Assembly: GCA_016780365.1 (NCBI GenBank)
Contig: JADHMB010000003.1
Span: 22,096-86,095 of the forward strand
Reading direction: 5' to 3'
DNA from: Flavobacteriales bacterium
GTDB taxonomy: Bacteria > Bacteroidota > Bacteroidia > Flavobacteriales_D > Parvicellaceae
Length of the DNA stretch: 64,000 nt
The notes below the pieces were generated by a model, which saw only the letters and a list, made by a program, of their open reading frames with translations, did no database searches and had not been told where the DNA came from. Positions 8,441-18,816 of this stretch are shown here, piece by piece. Position 1 is the stretch's first letter; every line of letters starts with the position of its first letter. A program made the translations under genes and the position numbers.

Positions 8441-9772
8441 ATGAAAAAAATATTGGTCATTGGTTCCGGAAGATCCTCTACTTCACTTATTAAATATTTG
8501 TTAGATAATTCAGATCTAGAAAAATGGACGGTGACCGTAGTAGACTTTAATTTAAAGTTGGCCGAGAGCAAGATAGGCAATCATCCAAATGGATTTTCTT
8601 ATCAGCTAGATGCAAATGACGATGTCATAAGAAAAGAATATATAAAATCTTCAGATGTTGTGATATCTATGCTTCCGGCACATATGCATTTTAAGGTATT
8701 GAAAGACTCCGTAGATTGTGGTGTTCATGTTATTACACCAAGTTATATAACAGATGAAATTAAAACATTAAATGAGAATGCTTTAAAGAACAAAGTTTTG
8801 GTGTTAAACGAACTAGGATTAGATCCAGGGATTGATCACATGTCTGCTAAAAAACTTATTGACCAGGTTAAGGCTAAAGGGGGAGATGTTAAAGGTTTTG
8901 AATCCTACACTGGTGGATTAGTTGCTCCGGAAAGTGATGATAACCCATGGAATTATAAGTTTACATGGAATCCAAGAAATGTTGTTTTGGCTGGTCAAGG
9001 TGGGAGTGCAAAATTTATAAAGGAGGGAAAGTATAAGTATATACCTTACCATAAGCTATTTAGAAGAACTGAAATAATTGATGTCCCAGGATATGGAAAG
9101 TTCGAAGGCTATCCAAATAGAGATTCACTGAAATACAGGTCTATTTACGAATTGGATGATATTTCTACAATGTATAGAGGTACTTTAAGAAAAGTAGGTT
9201 TCTGTAGGGCATGGAATATTTTTGTTCAACTTGGGGCTACTGATGATTCTTACATTGTTGAAGGGTCAGAAAACATGACCAATAGAGAATTTATAAATTC
9301 ATTTCTTAAGTTTAATACTTACGATTCTGTGGAACTAAAGCTTCGTCATTATCTTAGAATAGAGCAAGACGATTATATGTGGGAAAAATTAGTTTGGCTA
9401 GGTATTTTTGAAGATAAAAAAATAGGTCTTAAAGACGCATCTCCAGCTCAAATACTACAAAAAATACTTCAGGAAAAATGGACGTTAAGTCCTCAGGATA
9501 AAGACATGATTGTTATGTGGCATAGAGTTACTTATACACTTGATAAAATTGAAAAGGAATTGATATCTCATATGGCTTATATTGGAAAAGATTCTAATAT
9601 TACAGCTATGAGTGACACAGTGGGACTACCGCTGGGAATTGCTACTAAAATGTTGCTTAATGGAAGCATTAAAACTAGAGGAGTAGTATTGCCGTTGGAT
9701 AAACAAATTTATGATCCAATTTTAAAAGAACTAAAGCAATATGGGATCGATTTTCTAGAGCATGAAAAGTAA
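8441..9772 (+). CDS. Saccharopine dehydrogenase-like NAD(P)-binding oxidoreductase
   Basis: IGSGRSSTSLIKYL Rossmann motif; NELGLDPGIDHMSA; ESYTGGLVAPESDDNPWNYKFTWNPRNVVLAGQGGSAKF. Confidence 0.88.
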   Translation: MKKILVIGSGRSSTSLIKYLLDNSDLEKWTVTVVDFNLKLAESKIGNHPNGFSYQLDANDDVIRKEYIKSSDVVISMLPAHMHFKVLKDSVDCGVHVITPSYITDEIKTLNENALKNKVLVLNELGLDPGIDHMSAKKLIDQVKAKGGDVKGFESYTGGLVAPESDDNPWNYKFTWNPRNVVLAGQGGSAKFIKEGKYKYIPYHKLFRRTEIIDVPGYGKFEGYPNRDSLKYRSIYELDDISTMYRGTLRKVGFCRAWNIFVQLGATDDSYIVEGSENMTNREFINSFLKFNTYDSVELKLRHYLRIEQDDYMWEKLVWLGIFEDKKIGLKDASPAQILQKILQEKWTLSPQDKDMIVMWHRVTYTLDKIEKELISHMAYIGKDSNITAMSDTVGLPLGIATKMLLNGSIKTRGVVLPLDKQIYDPILKELKQYGIDFLEHEK

Positions 9773-9871
9773 TCATTAATTGATTCTGATGTTCATAATA
9801 ATGTTAATTACACATTAAACATGGATATTTATCTTTAAATTAATGTTCTACATTTACTTAAAATTAGGCCC

Positions 9872-10957
9872 ATGAGTTTTAAATCAGTAAGTTTCGACAG
9901 TAAAAAAAGTGTTTTTGTTAAAACTCTTAAAAAAAGAGTTGATAATTATTTCAGGGAAAATAAAATTTCTAAACATGCTAATTTCAACATGTTTCTTAAG
10001 ACCATACTTTTAATTTTACTTTATTTTGGATCTTATTCTCTTCTTTATGTATTTAACGCTTCTTACTTCTCCATTATTTTATGGTTTGCTATGGGTTTTG
10101 GAATGGCAGGGATTGGAATGTCAGTAATGCACGATGCCAATCATGGAGCTTATTCGAAGAACAAAAAAATAAATAATTTCTTTGGTTTTTTCATCACGTT
10201 TTTAGGGGGTAATTATATCAATTGGAGAATACAACACAATGTATTGCATCATACCTACACCAATATTTCTTCTATGGATGAAGACTTAGATTCTGGCGTT
10301 ATGTTTAGATTTTCACCAGATCAAAAATTAAAAAAACACCATAAGTACCAACATCTGTATGCTTGGTTTCTATATGGTCTTATGACTCTGCAATGGGCAT
10401 TTGAAAAAGATTTTTTACAGTTAATTAGGTACCATAAGAATGGTCTTTTAAAGATTCAAAAAAGAAATTTCACAAATCAAATGGCACTTCTTATTTTTTA
10501 TAAAGTCATTTACTACGCCTACGCTTTGGTCTTACCTCTAATTTTCTTAGACAATTGGTGGTTGGTATTAATAGGATATTTTACCATGCACTATACTGCA
10601 GGTCTTATTTTATCTATAGTATTTCAATGTGCACATGTAATGGAGCCTAACGATTTTAATTCTCCAAATGAGAGTAGAGTAGTGGATAAAAATTGGTTTG
10701 TTCACCAATTAAATACTACATGTAATTTTGCTATGAACTCTAAATTACTTTCTTGGTTTATTGGTGGTCTGAATTTTCAAATCGAACACCATCTTTTTCC
10801 TAATATTTGCCACATACATTACAAAAAAATTAGTAAAATAGTTCAGTCTACAGCACAGGAATTTAATGTGCCTTACAAATCTTACAAGAATATGTTCTCG
10901 GCTATTCGTAGTCATTACAAATTCTTGAAACATTTAGGTTCTTACAATATTGCATAA
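9872..10957 (+). CDS. Fatty acid (acyl-CoA) desaturase 1
   Basis: Histidine boxes HDANHGA, QHNVLHHTY, QIEHHLFP. Confidence 0.92.
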   Translation: MSFKSVSFDSKKSVFVKTLKKRVDNYFRENKISKHANFNMFLKTILLILLYFGSYSLLYVFNASYFSIILWFAMGFGMAGIGMSVMHDANHGAYSKNKKINNFFGFFITFLGGNYINWRIQHNVLHHTYTNISSMDEDLDSGVMFRFSPDQKLKKHHKYQHLYAWFLYGLMTLQWAFEKDFLQLIRYHKNGLLKIQKRNFTNQMALLIFYKVIYYAYALVLPLIFLDNWWLVLIGYFTMHYTAGLILSIVFQCAHVMEPNDFNSPNESRVVDKNWFVHQLNTTCNFAMNSKLLSWFIGGLNFQIEHHLFPNICHIHYKKISKIVQSTAQEFNVPYKSYKNMFSAIRSHYKFLKHLGSYNIA

Positions 10958-11017
10958 AACATTGAACAAAAAAAAAGTTAAGTTAAAACACCATTTATTT
11001 GTATAAAATTTTAAATC

Positions 11018-12100
11018 ATCTCATCTGTCAAAAACATAAAGTTCGATACAACAAAGCCTGAATTCGTAAAGGTTTTAAGAAAAAGAGTCAATTCTTATTT
11101 CAAGGAAAATAATATTTCTAAAAATCATAATGCTGCTATGATATTTAAGACATTTTTCATGATGGCTATTTATATTGTTCCTTATGTCCTTATTTTGACA
11201 TTAAATCTTTCTTCTCCAATAGTATTATTATTATGGGCCATTATTGGTTTTGGAATGGCAGGTATCGGAATGTCTGTAATGCATGATGGAAATCACAATG
11301 CTTACTCTAAAAACATGACTGTAAATAAATGGATTGGTTACTTTTTAAATATTTGCGGAGGTTATGATTTAAACTGGAGAATTCAACATAATGTTTTACA
11401 CCACACTTATACCAATATCATTGGAATGGATGAAGATGTGGATGCAGGTATCATACTTAGGTTTTCTCAAGATCAAGAGAAAAAAACTTTACATAAATTC
11501 CAACATATCTATGCTTGGTTTGTTTATGGTCTATTAACTATTTCATGGTTGGTAAGCAAAGATTTTATCCAGCTAATTAAGTACAACAAAAAAGGTCTAT
11601 TAAAATCTCAAGGAATCTCTTTTACAAAAGCAATGTTTTCCCTACTGTTTTGGAAAGTTATTTATGTATTTTTAATCCTAATTTTACCAACTTTAGTTAC
11701 TGGTAATCTTGGAATTAATATAGCTGGTTTTTTCATAATGGAGTTTATAGCTGGTTTTTTCTTGTCAACTGTCTTTTTGTGTGCCCACATTGTTGATCAA
11801 ACAGAATTTCCTTTACCTAATAATGATGGAATGGTTGAGAAAAATTGGTATGTTCATCAGTTAGAAACTACAGCCAATTTTTCAAATTCAAAGTCTTTTT
11901 TCTCTTGGTTTATTGGAGGATTGAATTACCAGATTGAGCACCATTTATTTCCAAATATATGCCATGTCCACTACCATGATATATCTAAAATTGTAAAACA
12001 AACAGCAAAAGAATTTAATTTGCCGTATCATGCTAGCAATACTTTTATTGGCGCATTAAAGCACCATTTCAGTCATTTAAAAACTATGGGTAGAGCCTAA
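11018..12100 (+). CDS. Fatty acid (acyl-CoA) desaturase 2, tandem paralog; conserved N-terminus extends upstream of ATG 11138 without a canonical start codon
   Basis: Histidine boxes HDGNHNA, QHNVLHHTY, QIEHHLFP. In-frame upstream translation FDTTKPEFVKVLRKRVNSYFKENNISKNHNAAM aligns with FDSKKSVFVKTLKKRVDNYFRENKISKHANFNM of the paralog. Start position uncertain; ORF caller gives 11138. Confidence 0.8.
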   Translation: MSSVKNIKFDTTKPEFVKVLRKRVNSYFKENNISKNHNAAMIFKTFFMMAIYIVPYVLILTLNLSSPIVLLLWAIIGFGMAGIGMSVMHDGNHNAYSKNMTVNKWIGYFLNICGGYDLNWRIQHNVLHHTYTNIIGMDEDVDAGIILRFSQDQEKKTLHKFQHIYAWFVYGLLTISWLVSKDFIQLIKYNKKGLLKSQGISFTKAMFSLLFWKVIYVFLILILPTLVTGNLGINIAGFFIMEFIAGFFLSTVFLCAHIVDQTEFPLPNNDGMVEKNWYVHQLETTANFSNSKSFFSWFIGGLNYQIEHHLFPNICHVHYHDISKIVKQTAKEFNLPYHASNTFIGALKHHFSHLKTMGRA

Positions 12101-13461
12101 TAATTTTTAATTCTTTTAATTGCACTATTGTATTTTGTAATCATCTTATATCTTAAATTTATATCATTACCCCTTTTTTTTCCATTTGTATAAGTATTCT
12201 TTATACTTCTTATATCTGTACTGTAAATTATAGTATTTAATAAGTTTTTCTCTGAAGAATTGTGGATTAAAGGTTGGTTATGATCAATATCTAAAAAATC
12301 TAATGAACCTCCAATTTCAAAATATTTTGATTTTTTATTACCCATTGCCTTATGACCATTGTTATAAATAGCTTGGAAAGCAATCTCCCCAGAATTTGCT
12401 GATTCAGAATTTTTAAAAGTATCTCGTTTATTGGTCTTTAGTCTGTTGGTATAGTCAAGTAACCTTATTTCTTCAAAAGCAGACAAGCCCACATTACTAT
12501 CACTTCCTATACACCAATTACCTTTTTGCTCTTGAAACAAATTAAAATTAAAAACTCCATCTGCAAGATTTCCCTCTGTAATAGGACATAAAACAACATT
12601 AGAGTTGTTAGAGGTAATTAATTTTGTTTCTTTTACTGTTAAGTGAGTTGCATGTACAAGATGGTGATTTTCGCCAATTTTAAAATTATTATAAAGCCAT
12701 TCAACAGGTTTTTGCCCAAGATACTTCTTAGATTCATTTACTTCTTTAATTTGTTCAGCTATATGAAGATGAAAAGGGAATTTGTCTTTATTGTAATCGT
12801 TAATTTCTCCCAACATCTTTTCTTCAACAGCTCTTATAGAGTGTACCCCAATTCCGATTTTGCTTTTATATTTTTCTGCAGTTTCTAAAGTTTTTTCAAA
12901 AAGGTGAATATATTCTTCTGAATTATAGCTAATAAATCTTTTTTGTTCAGCTTCGTACTTTTTTTGAAAACCACCTTTGTTATAAAATATTGGAACAAGT
13001 GTAATGTGAATTCCTGCTTCTTTAGCCGCTATTAATAGCCTTTCTCCTAGTTCACCCACATTGGAATATTTACTTCCATTTTTATCGTGGTGTAAATAAT
13101 GAAATTCTGCTACACTAGTATATCCGTTTTTTAACATTTCACTATATAGCATAGTGGCAATTGCTTGTAAGCCGTCTGGGTCTATGTTAAGCGCTAAATT
13201 ATACATTTCATTTCTCCAAGTCCAAAAGTTAGAAGATCTACTTTCAGAATGATTCTCTGTTAATCCAGCCATTGCATATTGAAATGCATGAGAGTGAGCA
13301 TTTGGAATTCCTGGAATAGCTAATTGTACTTCAGTTTCGTAATCTTTTCCTTCAAAGTTTTCGATAATTTCTGTTATTGTTCCGTTATTGTCTGTAGAAA
13401 TCTTTACATTTTTCTTCCAGCCTTCTTGGAATAATATTTTTTTAAAATAGAATTTCCCCAT
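12097..13461 (-). CDS. hutF: Formimidoylglutamate deiminase
   Basis: AIPGIPNAHSHAFQYAMAGLTE, GVHSIRAV, LVHATHLT, CPITEGNLADGVF, GSDSNVGLSAFEEIR. Confidence 0.85.
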   Translation of the reverse strand: MGKFYFKKILFQEGWKKNVKISTDNNGTITEIIENFEGKDYETEVQLAIPGIPNAHSHAFQYAMAGLTENHSESRSSNFWTWRNEMYNLALNIDPDGLQAIATMLYSEMLKNGYTSVAEFHYLHHDKNGSKYSNVGELGERLLIAAKEAGIHITLVPIFYNKGGFQKKYEAEQKRFISYNSEEYIHLFEKTLETAEKYKSKIGIGVHSIRAVEEKMLGEINDYNKDKFPFHLHIAEQIKEVNESKKYLGQKPVEWLYNNFKIGENHHLVHATHLTVKETKLITSNNSNVVLCPITEGNLADGVFNFNLFQEQKGNWCIGSDSNVGLSAFEEIRLLDYTNRLKTNKRDTFKNSESANSGEIAFQAIYNNGHKAMGNKKSKYFEIGGSLDFLDIDHNQPLIHNSSEKNLLNTIIYSTDIRSIKNTYTNGKKRGNDINLRYKMITKYNSAIKRIKNY

Positions 13462-14255
13462 TATAATTGATCAATTAATTCTTGGAATGTTGATTTAAGT
13501 ACTTTTTGAATTTTATTTGCTTTGTTTTGGTCGTAAATAGTCTCATTTTCGGACATGTATAAATCCTTAGACATTTCTAATTGAATTGAGTTAATTCCCT
13601 TGCTAGGATTCCCATGAAACCTTGTAATGTAACCTCCCTTGAATGGATGGTTCATTTGAACTTGATAATTGGATTTTTTCAAACTGTCAAATGCTATTTT
13701 AGTAAATTCTTTTTGACAAGATTTATGGTCGTTATTCCCGATAATTAAATCTGGAAATTTATTAGGATTTATGGTAGGTACAAATCTTTTAATAGAATGA
13801 CCATCCCATACAATCACATTAGAATGGCTTTTTAAAAACTTATTAATTAAGCTGTCAAGGAAAATATGGTAAGGGGAAAAATAGAACTCAATTCTAGAGG
13901 AAATTTCTTTTTGGTCTAGTTGAAAGTTGTCATTATAAATATTTTTGCCATTAAAATTGGTAATTGGACAAACTGAGGTGATAATTCTACCATCGTTGTA
14001 TAATGGTTGGTTGTTTGGGTCTCTATTTAAATCTACCACCCATCTATGGTAATTTGCCAAAACTGTTGTAATGCCCATTTGAGGAGCAAAATCATAAAGT
14101 TTATCCAAAAACCAATCTGTGTCTTCTTTAAGGTTAAGCTGTTTTTTATTAAAAAAAGCAACTTTTTCATTTGGGATAGAAGTGCCGCTATGGGGAATAC
14201 TTAATATGAAAGGAATTTCTTTTTTGGTAGGACTAATAACTTTAAAAACATTCAT
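13461..14255 (-). CDS. hutG: N-formylglutamate amidohydrolase
   Basis: LSIPHSGTSIP, DTDWFLDKLY, RWVVDLNRDP, WDGHSI, GGYITRFHG; one-nucleotide overlap with hutF. Confidence 0.88.
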   Translation of the reverse strand: MNVFKVISPTKKEIPFILSIPHSGTSIPNEKVAFFNKKQLNLKEDTDWFLDKLYDFAPQMGITTVLANYHRWVVDLNRDPNNQPLYNDGRIITSVCPITNFNGKNIYNDNFQLDQKEISSRIEFYFSPYHIFLDSLINKFLKSHSNVIVWDGHSIKRFVPTINPNKFPDLIIGNNDHKSCQKEFTKIAFDSLKKSNYQVQMNHPFKGGYITRFHGNPSKGINSIQLEMSKDLYMSENETIYDQNKANKIQKVLKSTFQELIDQL

Positions 14256-14360
14256 ATTTACTTAAGTATTTCAAAATTTTAACAAACATTGGAAATATAT
14301 ACTACTTAATTCACATTTCAAAAACTTAAATTAATATATATTTAGCATAAAATTTTATTA

Positions 14361-15320
14361 ATGTACAAATCTGATGTTGAAGCAGCCGATGCTTTTTTAG
14401 AAAAATTTAAGACTCTTAAGACAGAAATTTCAAAAGTAATAGTTGGCCAAGAAGAGGTGATTGATCAAATTCTAATAAGTGTATTTTCAAAAGGACATGC
14501 TTTATTAGTTGGAGTTCCTGGATTGGCAAAAACCTTAATGATAAATACTATTGCAGAGTGTATGGGGCTTTCTTTTAACAGAATTCAATTTACTCCTGAT
14601 TTGATGCCTTCTGATATTATAGGTGCTGAAATATTAGACGAGTCTAGAAATTTTAAATTTCTAAAAGGCCCAGTTTTTGCAAATATTGTCCTTGCCGATG
14701 AAATCAATAGAACTCCTCCAAAAACTCAAGCTGCACTACTTGAAGCAATGCAGGAAAGAAGTGTTACTGTTGCAGGAAATAATTATGAGTTAGATAATCC
14801 TTTCTTTGTCTTAGCAACTCAAAATCCCATAGAGCAGGAGGGAACTTACCCTTTGCCAGAGGCTCAGTTAGATAGGTTTATGTTTAATATTTTAGTAAAA
14901 TATCCAAGTTTTCAGGAAGAATTATCTATTATTGAGGGAACTACCGGTTCCATATCTAAAAAGGTCGAAAAGGTGATTTCTGCACAGGAGATTATCTATT
15001 TTCAAGATTTAGTTAGAAAAACACCTATTTCTTCCAATGTGGTAGAATATGCAGTAAAGCTAGCCGTTCAGACTAGGCCAAATGAATCTATGGCAACAGA
15101 AGATATTAAGAAATATATTTCTTGGGGAGCAGGGCCAAGAGCTTCTCAGTTTTTAGTTCTTGGAGCAAAGTGCCATGCTTTGTTAAATGGCAAATATTCA
15201 CCAGATATTGAAGATGTTAAGGCAGTAGCAAAACCAATATTAAGACATAGAGTAGTTAAAAATTACGTTGCAGAAGCTGATGGAATGAGTGTAGATGGCA
15301 TTATTGATAATTTACTTTAA
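14361..15320 (+). CDS. MoxR-family AAA ATPase
   Basis: GVPGLAKTLM, QFTPDLMPSDIIG, LADEINRTPPKTQAALLEAMQE, ATQNPIEQEGTYPLPEAQLDRF. Confidence 0.93.
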   Translation: MYKSDVEAADAFLEKFKTLKTEISKVIVGQEEVIDQILISVFSKGHALLVGVPGLAKTLMINTIAECMGLSFNRIQFTPDLMPSDIIGAEILDESRNFKFLKGPVFANIVLADEINRTPPKTQAALLEAMQERSVTVAGNNYELDNPFFVLATQNPIEQEGTYPLPEAQLDRFMFNILVKYPSFQEELSIIEGTTGSISKKVEKVISAQEIIYFQDLVRKTPISSNVVEYAVKLAVQTRPNESMATEDIKKYISWGAGPRASQFLVLGAKCHALLNGKYSPDIEDVKAVAKPILRHRVVKNYVAEADGMSVDGIIDNLL

Positions 15321-16040
15321 TTACCACTCAAATAAGTAGGCAACTACTCTGCTCATCCATGGATTTGATTTGCTTTTTTTAATAAGTTCGTCTTTTAACT
15401 CTTTTTCAGTGCTAAAATTTTTGATTTTAATATCTGAAATAAGCTCGTCAACGTTTTGATATTTCTCCTGTACTAATTTGGCAAAATAAACAACACCGCC
15501 ATCTTCTGTAGCTAGTCCAAGTATGGTTCCAGGCAAGCCATTAAAAGTTTCTGGACCTGTAGATGGAATAAGTTGATCGGTGTACCAGGCATATATTCTT
15601 GTACTGTCATTTTTATTCCAAATTGCTCTTCTGCAGCTGTAGCCAGCAATATTTCTTTTTCTTTCGGTAATCTTCCAGTTTCTTTCTACTATATTGTCTT
15701 TAACAACTTTACTTTCTCCAAAAAGATTGTAAATACATATTCTTTCTTCTTTTTCAAAATCTTGGACAACTGTATTTTTGGATGTGGCCCAGTCGGTTTT
15801 AGATGGAACAGCTGATTCTAGAGGGAGAAAAATAGACTTTGCAGGGTTGAAATGTAAATTAAATCTATCTATTTTTACTTTTTCTCCTCTTAACCATCTT
15901 TGAGATTCTGGTGAATCATATTTTTTTAAAAGATTGGTTTTTCTTTCAAAAAGTATTACTCCGTGGGTAATTTGTCCATTAGTATATTGAAAATTAAATA
16001 AAAAAATAAAACTTATTATATATTTAATGAAATGATTCAT
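15321..16040 (-). CDS. GLPGLI family protein
   Basis: Signal peptide; GPETFNGLPGTILGLATEDGGVVYFAK. Confidence 0.85.
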   Translation of the reverse strand: MNHFIKYIISFIFLFNFQYTNGQITHGVILFERKTNLLKKYDSPESQRWLRGEKVKIDRFNLHFNPAKSIFLPLESAVPSKTDWATSKNTVVQDFEKEERICIYNLFGESKVVKDNIVERNWKITERKRNIAGYSCRRAIWNKNDSTRIYAWYTDQLIPSTGPETFNGLPGTILGLATEDGGVVYFAKLVQEKYQNVDELISDIKIKNFSTEKELKDELIKKSKSNPWMSRVVAYLFEW

Positions 16041-18807
16041 CTTGAGATTTTGTTTTGTTGTTATTGAACTTATAGGTCAGTCTTGCTAAAAAATATCTAG
16101 ATATTATGGTTGTTTTATTGTCAATGATAATATTGTTTTGAATCAATCTTTGTGCAATTATATTTTGGTTAAGAATGTCATTTCCTTCAATAGATAGAAT
16201 TAGATTTTCTCTTTTGTTAAATCTTTTTTCTAAGGAGAAATTAATAATCAAAAAATTAATATCGTACCCTTCAGAAAGTTGTGAGTTAACGGTATATCCT
16301 GTTTCAGAAAAGAAAGTCATTTTCCAAGGTAATTCGATTTCTGTGTCTAAAAAATAGTATTGGGTAATGAACGGTTGGCTAATTAAGTTAAGGCTGTTAG
16401 TGGGCTTAGAATAGCTTATTTCTGCACCAATTTGTAATAAAGTAGAATCAGTTTCCCATTCTAATGAAATTTCATTGGATTGTGAAAGGGTAGTGGTAGT
16501 GTTTTTGAGTCTATCAATTATACTATTGGTAATGTTGTAATTAGAAGAATTATTCAAATTTATTCCTAAGGGAGTATTGCCAATTGGAATTTTTCCACCT
16601 ACATAAAGGGACGCAAACTCATTAGCACTAGAATCCATATTTACAGTTTTGGATATAGTTCTTCCAAAATTATCGTAAGTAATTTCATTAGAGAATGGAT
16701 TCATTACCCTTCTGTAGCTTAAGTTAGACCATATATAGCTTCCTGTTAGTCCTTTCCAATGGTTGTAAGATACGTTCAATTGGTGTGAGTAGTCTGGTCT
16801 TAAATCCGGATTTCCCTCTACTATCTTATTTGGGTTTGAATTGTTTTGAACAGGTTGTAATTGATTTAATGAAGGTTGTCTAGAGTTGGTTCGGTAATTA
16901 AATCTTATTCTTTGAGAGTTGTTAAATTTATGTCTGTAATTAACTTGAGGAAGAAGGTCCCAAAAATTTAATGAATCGGTAAGTGGGTTGTTGTTGATGT
17001 CAAAGCTTCTTAACTGTACATTTCTCACGTATCCACCTATTTTTAATCGGTCTTTTTTATATCGATACACCGTGTATATTCCAGCTCTGTTGGTCAATTT
17101 AAAATTGTTAAAATAATTTGAAAATTGGTCATCTAGAATATTGTAATCTTCTGTAATAAAATCTTTGTTATAAGTATTTCTGTCCTGATTACCAAGATTT
17201 ACTTTATACAAATGCTCTAGGTCAATGCTCCATTTTTTACTAATTGGCTCTCTAAAAAGAAATTGGGATTTATAGTTTTCAGATTTGGATAAAAATTGTT
17301 GATTTTGATCAATAGTATCATTAGAGAAAGCATTTAAAATATATTCATTTTCTGTTACGTTAAATTGGTCTTCATCATTCTCCGACTGACTGTAAACAAA
17401 AGCATATTTTAGTAATCTATCTTTTTTCTTGAACTCTCTCTTTAGCCTAAGCTCAGTTTGAAAATTATAACCTTCAGATTGATGATCTTGTTGAACAATT
17501 GAATTAGAATTAAGGGTGTTATCCTCTGAAATAAATGCATTTTTTAAAGTATCTATGTTGCTATTTTTTGAAGTACTGTAGCTAGGTAAAATTTCAAGTG
17601 TTGTTGCGCTGTCTAGTTTTATCTCAATTCTTGCATTGATAAGTTGGTCTACATTTTCTTGGTTAGAAGAATTTCTTTCTTCCACATAAAAAGTAGTATC
17701 TCTTAGTTGGTATTGTAAATTCCTATCCGACCTTGCCTCTAAAGAAGATTGATTATAAGTATAGTTGAAACCGATTTTTACTTTTTCTCCAATTTTGTCA
17801 GAAAAAAACACACCAGATTTAAGAGTTTGAGGAATTCCATTGTTATTATACCCATTAGATCCTCCCCACCATCCTCCTCCATTGTTGTCGCTAAAGAAAT
17901 TCCCATTATCCGTGCTAAGTCCATATTTCTTGATGTCTCCATATCCAAAATTTGCCCTTGGAGTATTGGATGCTAAAGAAAAAACAGAAAGTTTAAAATC
18001 TTTATTAAACTTATTAAATAAGAACTCTCCCTCATAGAAATTGTCAAAGTCTATTCCACCAGAAGCTCTTCCAAAATATCCTTTTTTAGCATCTTCTTTC
18101 AATCTTAAATCCATTACTTGGATGGTTTCATCTGCAGTTTCGTCAGAATCTGTATTCTCTTCCTCATAAATTTCGACACTTTCAATACTTTTTGCGCCTA
18201 GATTTTTAGTTGCTATAGTGGGGTCACTACCAAAAAACTCATCTCCATCTACCAATACTTTATTTACTTCTCTACCTTGAGAGGTGATAGATCCATTTTT
18301 ATCTACTTCGACACCAGGTAGTTTTTTTAGTAAATCTTCTACTACAGCATTTTCTTTGGTTTTAAAGGAGTCAGCTAAGAATACCAAAGTATCTCCTCTA
18401 AAGAAAACAGGGTCTTTAAAAGCATAAATAGTCACCTCGTTCATCATTTCACTTTTTTCTGGAAGAATGGTATTGCTGAGATCTAAAGATAATCTGTCTT
18501 TTGATGGAAAAAAGAAAATTATTTTATCGTCATTTTTATGATGAGAAATAATAATTTCAACAGTGTCAAGAGGGGTGCTAAAATAAAATCCGCCATTTTC
18601 ATCAGTTCTTTTAAAATCAATCATGGTAGAGTCAGAAAGTCTTACTAGCATTACAACTGCATCTTTCTTTGCAGAATTATTTAAGGTGTCAATTACATTT
18701 CCAAAAATGGTCATATTTTGAGCTGTAAAAGCTAATGGAAATGCAAGAATAAATAATAAAAATATTTTAATTAAAATATTGTTATCTAGTAATTTATGTA
18801 ATTTCAT
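16024..18807 (-). CDS. Outer membrane beta-barrel / TonB-dependent receptor-like protein with carboxypeptidase-regulatory domain
   Basis: NVIDTLNNSAKKDAVVMLV; plug-like EDLLKKLPGVEVDKNGSITSQGREVNKVLVDGDEFFGSDP; aromatic beta-barrel C-terminal part. Confidence 0.88.
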   Translation of the reverse strand: MKLHKLLDNNILIKIFLLFILAFPLAFTAQNMTIFGNVIDTLNNSAKKDAVVMLVRLSDSTMIDFKRTDENGGFYFSTPLDTVEIIISHHKNDDKIIFFFPSKDRLSLDLSNTILPEKSEMMNEVTIYAFKDPVFFRGDTLVFLADSFKTKENAVVEDLLKKLPGVEVDKNGSITSQGREVNKVLVDGDEFFGSDPTIATKNLGAKSIESVEIYEEENTDSDETADETIQVMDLRLKEDAKKGYFGRASGGIDFDNFYEGEFLFNKFNKDFKLSVFSLASNTPRANFGYGDIKKYGLSTDNGNFFSDNNGGGWWGGSNGYNNNGIPQTLKSGVFFSDKIGEKVKIGFNYTYNQSSLEARSDRNLQYQLRDTTFYVEERNSSNQENVDQLINARIEIKLDSATTLEILPSYSTSKNSNIDTLKNAFISEDNTLNSNSIVQQDHQSEGYNFQTELRLKREFKKKDRLLKYAFVYSQSENDEDQFNVTENEYILNAFSNDTIDQNQQFLSKSENYKSQFLFREPISKKWSIDLEHLYKVNLGNQDRNTYNKDFITEDYNILDDQFSNYFNNFKLTNRAGIYTVYRYKKDRLKIGGYVRNVQLRSFDINNNPLTDSLNFWDLLPQVNYRHKFNNSQRIRFNYRTNSRQPSLNQLQPVQNNSNPNKIVEGNPDLRPDYSHQLNVSYNHWKGLTGSYIWSNLSYRRVMNPFSNEITYDNFGRTISKTVNMDSSANEFASLYVGGKIPIGNTPLGINLNNSSNYNITNSIIDRLKNTTTTLSQSNEISLEWETDSTLLQIGAEISYSKPTNSLNLISQPFITQYYFLDTEIELPWKMTFFSETGYTVNSQLSEGYDINFLIINFSLEKRFNKRENLILSIEGNDILNQNIIAQRLIQNNIIIDNKTTIISRYFLARLTYKFNNNKTKSQDESFH

Positions 18808-18816
18808 TTAATCTAT

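Noticed and set aside
9872-12100. Tandem desaturases as a sequencing/assembly duplication
   Set aside because: The copies are clearly diverged throughout (different tails and loop sequences), so this is an ancient tandem paralog pair.
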